Shown: positions 8,877-16,640 of the stretch, in pieces
Position numbering within the stretch: position 1 is the stretch's first letter
How the letters are laid out: every line of letters begins with the position of its first letter
Origin: Paraburkholderia tropica
GTDB lineage: Bacteria; Pseudomonadota; Gammaproteobacteria; Burkholderiales; Burkholderiaceae
Direction of reading: 5' to 3'
Assembly: GCF_914484835.1 (NCBI RefSeq)
Contig: NZ_CAJZAR010000037.1
Coordinates: 1-64,000 of the forward strand
Length of the DNA: 64,000 nt
Translations under genes and position numbers: made by a program
Notes under the pieces: generated by a model
What the model was told of the DNA's origin: nothing
Seen by the model: the letters and a program-made list of their open reading frames with translations, nothing else
The model's database searches: none

Positions 8877-8990
8877 GAATGCCTCCGTCTGGGGATATGA
8901 CGTCGCGGGCCGCAGCGCCCGCGCTACACGGCGGCGCACTTCCCGCATCGATCGAGATGCGCCGCCGCGTCGAATGCGCCGTCCCGGCCG

Positions 8991-9578
8991 CTATAGATTG
9001 AGCTTCGTGACCTTGGTGCCCGACAGCGAGGCGTCCGCCATCAGCCCGGTATTGGTCATCACGATCGCCGACACCGGCGCGGTCGCGGTGCGCGTGTCGA
9101 GCGTGCCGTTCGCGCCCACTTTCAGCAGCGAAACCTGCACGTCGCCGCCGACCGACCAGCCCGCCGAATTGCGGAACTTGTCGAGCGCCTCCTGCGTCAT
9201 GAACAGGAAGATGATCGCCGTCGATTGCGCGCCCGCCTGGAATCCGAACGACGCCGCCGCGGAGCTGTAATAGCCGACGGTCGACCCGCTCACGCGCAAC
9301 GAACCCTCGCCATACGCAGCGCCCGCGATGAACGCGGCCTTGACGACGGACGGGAACACGAGCACGCCGCGCGCCTTGGAGACCAGCTCCTGCGAGCCGC
9401 CCACCATCGCATAGAGCCGCGACATCGTGCCGTCCACCTCGGCGTCGATCTTCTGGCGCTTCGAGGCGTCGGTTTCCTCGCTCTTGCCGCCGCCGCTCGT
9501 CGTGCTGCAACCCGATACGGCCGCGCCCACGGCGGCGGCCATCACAGCGACCCTAAGCACAAAACTTCTTCGCTTCAT
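8991..9578 (-). CDS. SYLF/YSC84-domain lipoprotein, BPSL1445-like
   Basis: A 195-residue predicted lipoprotein. The signal ends in a lipobox (AAVSGC, about residue 24), followed by a Gly/Ser-rich linker and one SYLF (Ysc84) domain with the family landmarks KARGVLVFPSVVKAAF, GYYSSAAASFGFQAGAQ and FLFMTQEALDKFRNS. SYLF domains bind lipids in eukaryotes. The bacterial homologue BPSL1445 of B. pseudomallei is a structurally known, immunogenic lipoprotein. The ATG at 9578 is chosen because GGAGG lies 7 bases upstream and it gives an intact signal. Same strand as the neighbouring small secreted proteins, with separate ribosome-binding sites. Confidence 0.88.
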   Translation of the reverse strand: MKRRSFVLRVAVMAAAVGAAVSGCSTTSGGGKSEETDASKRQKIDAEVDGTMSRLYAMVGGSQELVSKARGVLVFPSVVKAAFIAGAAYGEGSLRVSGSTVGYYSSAAASFGFQAGAQSTAIIFLFMTQEALDKFRNSAGWSVGGDVQVSLLKVGANGTLDTRTATAPVSAIVMTNTGLMADASLSGTKVTKLNL

Positions 9579-9871
9579 TATCGTCCTCCGGCAACCCTCA
9601 AAGGCCATCCGCAACGCGTGCGCCCGTGTCGGCATGCAACGCCGCGTGACGCGTCATTGCATTATGTCGAAGGCAATCGCGAGCACCTATCGGGCCTTGG
9701 TCCTATATCGCCCCAATCGCCACCATCGCCACCCTCACCGCCAGCGAATTCGACACAGCACGGCGCGGCACACCCCATCACGCCTCCGCAACGACCGCGT
9801 CGGCGACGACTTCTCTCGACTCACATCGCGCGCGTCAATCCACGCACACGCCCATCCGCACCGGCACGCGC

Positions 9872-10342
9872 CTATTTGATCGTGTAGCCGCGGCCTTCCA
9901 TGCACGCGGCGTAAGCGCGATTGAACGCATCCATCGCGCCCTGCGACTGCGCCTGCGAATTGGCTTGCGCGTCGCGCCGGTTCTGGCGCGCCCGCGCGCC
10001 GCCCACCATCGTGCCGCCGACCGCGCCGATCGCCGCGCCCTTGCCCGCATCGCCCGCGATGGCGCCGATCACCGCGCCGCCCGCCGCGCCGCGCGCGGCA
10101 CCGCCCACGCGCTCACCGCCGCCGACCGCCGGACCCGATGGCGGAGGCGCCGACGTCACCTTGGTGGGGTCGACACCGGTATTGCTTTTTGCCCAGCCGT
10201 AGCACGCGCCTTCGTCGTTTTGCTGCTGCTGCGCGCTCTGCCCCTTCGCGGGATAGACGATCGGGCTCGCGCTCGCGAGGCTCGCCGGCAGCAAACCCGC
10301 GGCGATCACGGCACGAAGGCAGCGCTTGATTGACAGGCTCAC
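9872..10342 (-). CDS. Glycine-zipper outer-membrane-type protein (YMGG-like)
   Basis: A 156-residue exported protein: signal peptide (residues 1-26), a Cys-containing region (EGACYGWAKSNTGVDP), a long Gly/Ala-rich glycine-zipper stretch (about residues 75-112, GGAVIGAIAGDAGKGAAIGA) and a C-terminal FNRAYAACMEGRGYTIK motif. Many Burkholderiales encode such YMGG-like Gly-zipper proteins, presumably embedded in or attached to the envelope. Translation starts at GTG (10342), strongly supported by AAGGAGGAGCC immediately upstream. The last residues GRGYTIK and the two C-terminal-region Cys resemble envelope stress proteins, but the function is unknown. Confidence 0.82.
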   Translation of the reverse strand: MSLSIKRCLRAVIAAGLLPASLASASPIVYPAKGQSAQQQQNDEGACYGWAKSNTGVDPTKVTSAPPPSGPAVGGGERVGGAARGAAGGAVIGAIAGDAGKGAAIGAVGGTMVGGARARQNRRDAQANSQAQSQGAMDAFNRAYAACMEGRGYTIK

Positions 10343-10952
10343 GGCTCCTCCTTGGCGCTACGCCAGGTAGAACGAATCGTTTCCGTACAGGACCGGCCGA
10401 CGCGCGTGGCATCGTCTTTCGGCGCCCGACCACGTCGGCCGCCGCGATGCACGGTCTGTGCCGTACGCTTCGTGATGCGCGCCGGACGGCATGCATGCCC
10501 GCTCCGCGCTTGATGCTCACTTGATGTTCAGAATGTGTCGGCGGCCTGCCTGGAGCAATCGGACCAAAGTCCTACTTGCCTTCGCGCGCTTGCGTCACGG
10601 CGCGAACGCGGCACGTTCAGCAGGAACAAGGGCAGGAAGGCGCGCGCCTCGCGGTGTGTCTGGGACGATCGCTGCGCGGGGGTTTGCGGATCGTTCGCGG
10701 ACCGGTTCGTGGGCACTTTAGCTGCTGCGTTCGCGGGTTTTGTGGCGATGCACGCGCGGCGGATTGGCGTAATCGGTGCATCGTCGCGAGCGGTGCGAGT
10801 GGAGTCCGTCAAGCGCCGATTGGTTGCACACACATCCTTGTCACCGATAAAGCGCGCGCAACGGCACGGCCTTCCGACACGCCCACCGTCATCAATGTGC
10901 CATCTGCGCCTTGTACGCTAGGGGCCACAAAAACTCCCATCCTCCGCTTCGC
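10343..10952. other. 610-bp gap without a convincing gene
   Basis: The reading frames here have no ribosome-binding sites, are Arg/Ala/Pro-rich in the manner of noncoding GC-rich DNA, and match no family I recognise. I see no terminator with a T tract and no tRNA. It holds the upstream regions of the Gly-zipper gene (left) and the CDF-like gene (right). Confidence 0.5.
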
Positions 10953-11657
10953 ATGCAACCCGTCACCCCGGTGTGCGACCGGGCATCCCTGCGCGCCGCC
11001 CGGTTCAGCGTCTTCGCGAGCGCATCGCTGGTGGCCCTGCAACTCACGATAGGCTGGTGCGCGGATTCGCGTGCGATCATCGCCGACGGCACGCACACGC
11101 TCGTCGATCTGCTCGTCGACGCAGTCCTGTTCGCTTCCCTGTTTCTGCGCGCCCGGCAATGGCGCGGTCTGTCGGCGGGCGCGATGTCGTGGACGCCCGC
11201 GACGCTTTGCACGGCGTTGTCGGCGCTCGCGGGCGCGACGCTGCTCGCGCAAGGCCTCGGGATCATCTCGACCGATCCGGCCGCGGCGGGCGACAGCGCC
11301 GAAAGCTGGGTGCTGCTCGCCGCGCTGCCCGTGATCGCGATCCGCGAATACATGGCGCGGCGGCTCAGCGCGACCGCCGAACAAGTCTCCGATACCGATT
11401 CGCAAGCCGCGAGCGTGCTGAGCGCGAGCGCCTGGCACGCCAGAATCGACGCGTTGTCGGCCTGCGCGGCGGCAGTGGGCGCCGGCGGCATCCTCGCGGG
11501 CTTCGGCGGACTCGACCAGATCGCCACCGGTTTGATCGGCGTGATCATGCTCGCCACCGCGCTTTTTTCCGCGAACAGCCCGGTGCGCAAAGGCCTCGGA
11601 CACGTCCGGGCTTTCGCGTTCGGCACGCGCCGCCCAGGCGGCGCCGCGGAAAGCTGA
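10953..11657 (+). CDS. Reduced cation-diffusion-facilitator-like membrane protein
   Basis: A 234-residue membrane protein with about six hydrophobic segments. Two CDF metal-site motifs are kept: DGTHTLVDLLVD (Asp45, His48, Asp52, in the second segment) and WHARIDALSA (HxxxD, in the fifth). In CDF exporters these residues form the transport site for Zn2+, Fe2+, Co2+ or Mn2+. The protein lacks the cytoplasmic C-terminal domain that follows the sixth helix in most CDF proteins (usual length about 290-320). The ATG at 10953 gives MQPVTPV; a TTG at 10911 could extend it by 14 residues. The ion is unknown. The neighbouring Fur-box sodA/mntH unit makes Mn or Fe attractive but unproven. Confidence 0.7.
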   Translation: MQPVTPVCDRASLRAARFSVFASASLVALQLTIGWCADSRAIIADGTHTLVDLLVDAVLFASLFLRARQWRGLSAGAMSWTPATLCTALSALAGATLLAQGLGIISTDPAAAGDSAESWVLLAALPVIAIREYMARRLSATAEQVSDTDSQAASVLSASAWHARIDALSACAAAVGAGGILAGFGGLDQIATGLIGVIMLATALFSANSPVRKGLGHVRAFAFGTRRPGGAAES

Positions 11658-11787
11658 GCGCTGGGCCGCTGCCGGGCCGACTGGCCCGGTGCACGCTCGC
11701 CCTCCCGGCTTTCAGCCTTCCCCACCCGTTCCGCCCCCCATCACCCGACACATAACCCAACTGCCACTCCGGTTATTTCCTCACCAT

Positions 11788-11810
11788 TAAATGATAATGG
11801 TTATCATTTA
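11788..11810. promoter_or_regulatory. Fur-type operator ahead of the orf-sodA-mntH unit
   Basis: A perfect inverted repeat: arms TAAATGATAA and TTATCATTTA around TGG. It fits the Fur consensus closely (GATAAT-type half sites) and lies 59-81 bases before the ATG at 11869. The site therefore predicts iron-responsive (Fur) repression of the downstream gene, sodA and mntH. A manganese regulator is the alternative. Confidence 0.85.
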
Positions 11811-11868
11811 CAGATCCTGACGACGCGGACATCCGGTCTGCGTCTAGGCACCCACAGGAGCCTCGATC

Positions 11869-12357
11869 ATGCACCGGCATGCCATGTTTGCTCCCGGCCA
11901 TCCGCCAGCACGGGACTTGAGCTTGTCCCGCTGGGAAGCCGTCACGCGCGAGGCGCTGGCCGCCGCGCGCGAAACCGGCGCGATGGCCTCGCTCGCCAGC
12001 CACGAGGAAGCGCTCTCGATCGCGCACCAGCTGCTCGCCGACCCGCCGCCCGCGCGCGCCGAGGCGTGCGTCGCGGCCCTCGTCGTCTCCTGCCATAACC
12101 TCGCCGATCTGCACGCCGAACAAGGCGACGCCGACGCCGCCGTCCGCTATCGCTGCGAGGCGCACGAGGCGCTCATCGCGCTGATCGCCGATCCCGCGTG
12201 CGCGGCCCCGCTGCGCCAGGCCGCGTTGCGCCAGAGCCGCGCCACGCACCTCGCGCTGATCGCCCATGTGGCGAGCCACGGCCCGCATCCGCTCGTCACC
12301 GCTGTGCTGCGCCGCGCCTGCCTCGCGTTGAACGTCGACGGCCCCACGCGGCACTGA
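11869..12357 (+). CDS. Unknown protein, first gene of the Fur-box/sodA/mntH unit
   Basis: A 162-residue, Ala-rich, mostly helical cytoplasmic protein with several Cys/His residues (CHNLADLHAEQGD, YRCEAHEAL). The helical hairpin pattern and the NLADLHAEQGDADAAVRY stretch resemble TPR-like repeats. AGGAG precedes the ATG with suitable spacing. I do not recognise a named family. Its place between a Fur operator and Mn-superoxide dismutase parallels the small orfX of the Pseudomonas fagA-fumC-orfX-sodA iron-starvation operon, so it may be a functional analogue. That is inference from position only. Confidence 0.7.
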   Translation: MHRHAMFAPGHPPARDLSLSRWEAVTREALAAARETGAMASLASHEEALSIAHQLLADPPPARAEACVAALVVSCHNLADLHAEQGDADAAVRYRCEAHEALIALIADPACAAPLRQAALRQSRATHLALIAHVASHGPHPLVTAVLRRACLALNVDGPTRH

Positions 12358-12427
12358 ATCCCGCCACTAAATCCCGCCACTGAACTTTTTGCTGCGCCGC
12401 TTCGGCCAGCCCGCAAGGAGTGTTTCG

Positions 12428-13063
<636 letters not shown>

Positions 13064-13120
13064 CGCCCCGCATCAGGCAACGAACATGCGCGTGACGCGC
13101 GGCGTCATGCGGGAGGCGCG

Positions 13121-14431
13121 ATGAACACGGCGACAGACAGCGGCACGCTCACCGGACGGGCCACGACAGCAATCCGCGAAGTGCTCGCAGGCGGACCGCG
13201 CGGACCGCGTTCGCTGCTGCTGTTCGCGGGCCCGGCGGTGATCGCCTCGATCGCCTACATGGACCCGGGCAACTTCGCGACCAACATCCAGGCCGGCGCG
13301 GGCTACGGCTACGCGCTGCTCTGGGTCGTGCTCGCGGCCAATCTCGTGGCGATGCTGTTTCAGGCCTTGTCGGCCAAGCTCGGCATCGTCACGGGCCGCA
13401 ATCTCGCCGAACTGTGCCGCGAGCAGTTCCCGCGCCCCGCCGTCCACGCGATGTGGGTCGCGAGCGAAATCGCGGCCATGGCCACCGACCTCGCCGAATT
13501 CCTCGGCGGCGCGATCGCGCTCGCGCTGCTCTGCAATCTGCCGCTGATCGCGGGCATGACGATCACGGCCATCGTCACCTACGCCATCCTGCTGGTCGAG
13601 AAAAACGGCTTCCGGCCGATGGAAATCGCCATCGGCGCGCTCGTCGCCGTGATCGGCCTCTGCTATCTCGCGGAGATGTTCATCGCGCCCGTCGCGTGGG
13701 GCGAAGTCGCGCGCCATGCACTGCTGCCGTCGATGCCGGGCGGCGGCGCGCTCGTCCTTGCAGCGGGCATCGTCGGCGCCACGGTGATGCCGCACGCGAT
13801 CTATCTGCACTCGGGACTCACGCAGGACCGCATCGTCGTCGGCGATGCGCGCGAGCGCCGTCTGCTCGTGCGTTTTTCGAATCTCGAAGTGATCGTGGCG
13901 CTGTCGATCGCCGGGCTCGTCAACATGGCGATGGTGATCATGGCGAGCGCCGCGTTTCACTCGGGCCACAGCGACGTGGCCGAAATCGGCACCACGTATC
14001 GCACGCTGACGCCTCTGCTCGGCGCGGGCGCGGCCACGTTGTTCCTCGTTTCGCTGCTCTGCTCGGGGGTGTCCAGTTCGGTCGTCGGCACAATGGCGGG
14101 CCAGATGATCATGCAGGGCTTCGTCGGCTTTCGCATTCCGGTCTGGCTGCGCCGGCTCGTGACGATGGCGCCCGCGTTCGTCGTCGTGGCGCTCGGCGTG
14201 AACGCGACGCAGGCGCTGATCGTCAGCCAGGTCGTGCTGTCGTTCGCACTGCCGGTGCCGATGGTGGCGCTCGTGTGCTTCACGCGACGCCGCGACATCA
14301 TGGGTGAATTCGTCAACAGCCGCCTGACCGATATCGCGGCCATCGCCGCCACGGGCGTCATTCTGGTGTTGAACGGGGTGTTGCTGCTGCAGACGTTCGG
14401 CGTTGCGCTGCCGGGTCTGAGTGGAGTTTGA
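13121..14431 (+). CDS. mntH: Nramp-family divalent metal (Mn2+/Fe2+) : proton symporter
   Basis: A 436-residue inner-membrane protein with about 11 membrane helices. The Nramp hallmarks are visible: DPGN in helix 1 (Asp48-Asn51, metal site) and MPH in helix 6 (Met223-His225). The conserved loop GATVMPHAIYLHSGL follows the family. It imports Mn2+ (and Fe2+) with protons. Start ATG at 13121 is preceded by GGGAGG. Immediately after sodA on the same strand, so Mn import and Mn-SOD are probably co-expressed. A strong hairpin terminator lies 63 bases after the stop. Confidence 0.93.
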   Translation: MNTATDSGTLTGRATTAIREVLAGGPRGPRSLLLFAGPAVIASIAYMDPGNFATNIQAGAGYGYALLWVVLAANLVAMLFQALSAKLGIVTGRNLAELCREQFPRPAVHAMWVASEIAAMATDLAEFLGGAIALALLCNLPLIAGMTITAIVTYAILLVEKNGFRPMEIAIGALVAVIGLCYLAEMFIAPVAWGEVARHALLPSMPGGGALVLAAGIVGATVMPHAIYLHSGLTQDRIVVGDARERRLLVRFSNLEVIVALSIAGLVNMAMVIMASAAFHSGHSDVAEIGTTYRTLTPLLGAGAATLFLVSLLCSGVSSSVVGTMAGQMIMQGFVGFRIPVWLRRLVTMAPAFVVVALGVNATQALIVSQVVLSFALPVPMVALVCFTRRRDIMGEFVNSRLTDIAAIAATGVILVLNGVLLLQTFGVALPGLSGV

Positions 14432-14493
14432 ACGCGGACTCAGCGAGGATTGAACGCGCTTTGAATATGGCCTGAATATGGCCTGAAAGTGCA

Positions 14494-14532
14494 AAAAGCG
14501 GGCGCGCGCCGTCATGGCCCGCGCCCGCTTTT
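14494..14532. terminator. Bidirectional intrinsic terminator between mntH and the desaturase gene
   Basis: Perfect 13-bp stem: AAAAGCGGGCGCG (14494-14506) pairs with CGCGCCCGCTTTT (14520-14532) around a 13-base loop. Runs of A on the left and T on the right make it work on both strands, as expected between convergent genes. Confidence 0.9.
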
Positions 14533-14545
14533 CATCCGGTCACGA

Positions 14546-15604
14546 CTACGCGCGGCCGTTGTAGTCGGTCCAGTGTCCCGCGCTGAAATCGTAGAGCTTG
14601 CAGTGCTGCGCGGTCGAGAAATACCAGCGCCACGAGAACGGCTGGATCACGATGCGCTCGGGCAGCAGCGTTTCGAGCGTCGCCTGCGCTTCTTCGAGCC
14701 GGTACAGCGGAATGCTCATGTCCAGATGGTGCGCGGTGTGCTCCATGATGTGATGCATCAGCGCGCCGAAATGCCAGCGGAAAGTCAGATGCACGGTGGT
14801 CGAGATGAACGGCTGCGCATTCGCCCACGCCGTGCGGTCGTCGTACCAGCGCACGCGCTCGTGCGTATGGTGAACATAGACGACGAAGCCGATCATCGAG
14901 CACCAGAACAGGAACGGCACCACGAAGCCGAACAGCAGCAGCACCAGCACCGATTGCCCGGTCGCGAGCGCGGCCGCGACCAGCCCGCCGATCCAGAGCA
15001 CGGCGAACACGCTGACGAGCCAGCAGTCGCGGAAGAACACGGGGCGGCGCGTCGGCATGGCGGTCTTCGTCGGGAAGAACATCTTGCGCCACCAGATCTC
15101 GACCATGTAGTACAGGCCCGGCCCCCAGCCGCTGCGATAGATGCGCTCCAGCATGCGGCGCGGACGCGACAGCGCGCGGAATTCGTCGAGGCTCAGCGGC
15201 GCCCAGATGAAGTCGAAACCCTTGAGGTTCGTGTAGCCGTGATGCACGACGTTGTGGCCCACTTCCCAGAGGCTGTACGGCGTCAGCGACGGCAGGAACG
15301 CGATGCGGCCCAGCCATTTGTTGAGCCCGCGGCGCGGCGTGAGACTCTGGTGACAGGCATCGTGCCCGATGATGAACAGACGCCCGATGACGAAGCCCAT
15401 GAGCAGCGCGCCGGCGAACTTGAGCAGGAGGCTGTGCGCGAACACCACGAGCGCGATCAGCGCGGCGAAGATGGCGTAGTCGATCAGCAGCAGGACGATG
15501 GGATACGCCGTCGTGCGTCCTGAGAGCGAAACCAGCCACGAACGCAGGATCTTGCGATGCGGCAACGGGTCACCTGGCGGAATAGGCTGGACAGGTGCAG
15601 TCAT
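14546..15604 (-). CDS. Membrane fatty acid desaturase (three His boxes)
   Basis: A 352-residue integral-membrane di-iron desaturase. The three histidine boxes that bind the iron pair are intact: HDACH (81-85), HNVVHH (117-122) and HHIMEHTAHH near residue 300. Four or so hydrophobic segments surround them. The type resembles delta-12/omega-3-like FADS proteins that introduce double bonds into acyl chains; regiospecificity cannot be read. The ATG at 15604 (MTAPVQP) has GAGGT upstream; longer upstream readings lack support. It acts on membrane lipid or acyl-CoA fluidity in the inner membrane. Its promoter region (15605-15792) is shared with the end of the DUF2325 gene. Confidence 0.9.
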   Translation of the reverse strand: MTAPVQPIPPGDPLPHRKILRSWLVSLSGRTTAYPIVLLLIDYAIFAALIALVVFAHSLLLKFAGALLMGFVIGRLFIIGHDACHQSLTPRRGLNKWLGRIAFLPSLTPYSLWEVGHNVVHHGYTNLKGFDFIWAPLSLDEFRALSRPRRMLERIYRSGWGPGLYYMVEIWWRKMFFPTKTAMPTRRPVFFRDCWLVSVFAVLWIGGLVAAALATGQSVLVLLLFGFVVPFLFWCSMIGFVVYVHHTHERVRWYDDRTAWANAQPFISTTVHLTFRWHFGALMHHIMEHTAHHLDMSIPLYRLEEAQATLETLLPERIVIQPFSWRWYFSTAQHCKLYDFSAGHWTDYNGRA

Positions 15605-15792
15605 AGGTCGAATTACCTCGATTAATAATAATAAGCGGGCCGCCAGCACGGAGCGCACAGGCGCGCGCGCGTACGCGCGGGCGGCAATCATACGATCGCG
15701 GCGGGGCAAAATCCGGCCGCGCGCCGCGCACCCGGAACCTTTAATCAGGATTCCGAGGTCTGTATTGATTGAGATCAAATTTCTGGATCGGG

Positions 15793-16518
15793 CTAGTCGG
15801 CGCTATCGGCCGATGCCGGGTTTCTGGACATCGTGACGCGGTCGAGCGCGTCGGGTTGCGCGACCAGCACGCATTGCTTGCCGGTGCGCGCGCAGTAGTC
15901 CTGCACGCGCCACCAGTCGCCGTGACTCACGCATCCCGCCTGGCAGATCACCAGATCGGCGTCCGCGAGTCCGGCCTTCAGCTGCTCCGCGCTCGCGGCG
16001 TGCGTGCGGAACAGGCGCACGCCGCTTTGCGCGAGCGCGCGTTCGGTGTGCGTGGAAGGGGCGCTATCAGTGGTATCCGCGAGATCGGCAGTGTCCGCAG
16101 TGTCGGCGGCGACTTGCCGATCCTGACTGATCCACACGACGACGCGTCTTCGCCCGGCGGACATCGCGCCGGACCCGGTTGCGGACGCCGCGGACGCTGC
16201 GCCCGACGCCCCGCGCGTCAGCGCCTGCACCCGGGCTTCGAGCACGCGCACCTGCTGCGCCAGCGCGAGCCGCTTCGGCAGCCCGGTGACGGCCGCTTTC
16301 ACGTCCTCGAGTTCATCGCGCGTCCACGCGAGCGCGGTTTCGCGGATCACCACGGCGGCCCGCAACTGCATCGCCTGGGCCTCCAGCGCCGCGATGCGCT
16401 TCGCCTGCTCGACGATGATGGCCGACGCGCGCCGCTGTGCGCGCCCCAACTCCCGAACCACCCTGCCGTGCTCGTCGCACAGGCTTACCCAGTTCAGATC
16501 CGTCGCCACCATGTCCAT
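15793..16518 (-). CDS. DUF2325 domain protein under a Fur box
   Basis: A 241-residue protein: an N-terminal coiled-coil-like helix (about residues 20-100, many Ala/Glu/Arg), a low-complexity linker rich in Asp-Thr-Ala, and a C-terminal DUF2325 domain (DADLVICQAGCVSHGDWWRV ... ARTGKQCVLV). The QxGCVSH motif with its Cys and His is the family's diagnostic block and may bind metal or a nucleotide; the role is unknown. A strong Fur box at 16569-16587 lies 51 bases upstream, linking it to iron starvation and to the adjacent siderophore operon. Alternative ATG at 16512. Confidence 0.85.
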   Translation of the reverse strand: MDMVATDLNWVSLCDEHGRVVRELGRAQRRASAIIVEQAKRIAALEAQAMQLRAAVVIRETALAWTRDELEDVKAAVTGLPKRLALAQQVRVLEARVQALTRGASGAASAASATGSGAMSAGRRRVVVWISQDRQVAADTADTADLADTTDSAPSTHTERALAQSGVRLFRTHAASAEQLKAGLADADLVICQAGCVSHGDWWRVQDYCARTGKQCVLVAQPDALDRVTMSRNPASADSAD

Positions 16519-16568
16519 TCACCCTCGCAGGCATCCGCGTCCGAATTGCTCGTCTTGATCCCCTCCAT

Positions 16569-16587
16569 AATAGCAATGATTCTCATT
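16569..16587. promoter_or_regulatory. Fur box before the DUF2325 gene
   Basis: On the minus strand the site reads AATGAGAATCATTGCTATT, agreeing with the classical 19-bp Fur box AATGAGAATCATTCTCATT at 16 positions. It lies 51-69 bases before the ATG at 16518. Confidence 0.85.
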
Positions 16588-16640
16588 TACTTGAAGTCAC
16601 CCGGTGAGTCACCCTGCGGCGGCCAGGGCGATTTCGCCGC

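Noticed and set aside
10528..10833. 101-residue minus-strand frame in the 10343-10952 gap
   Set aside because: No ribosome-binding site and no recognisable family; composition is typical of noncoding sequence here.
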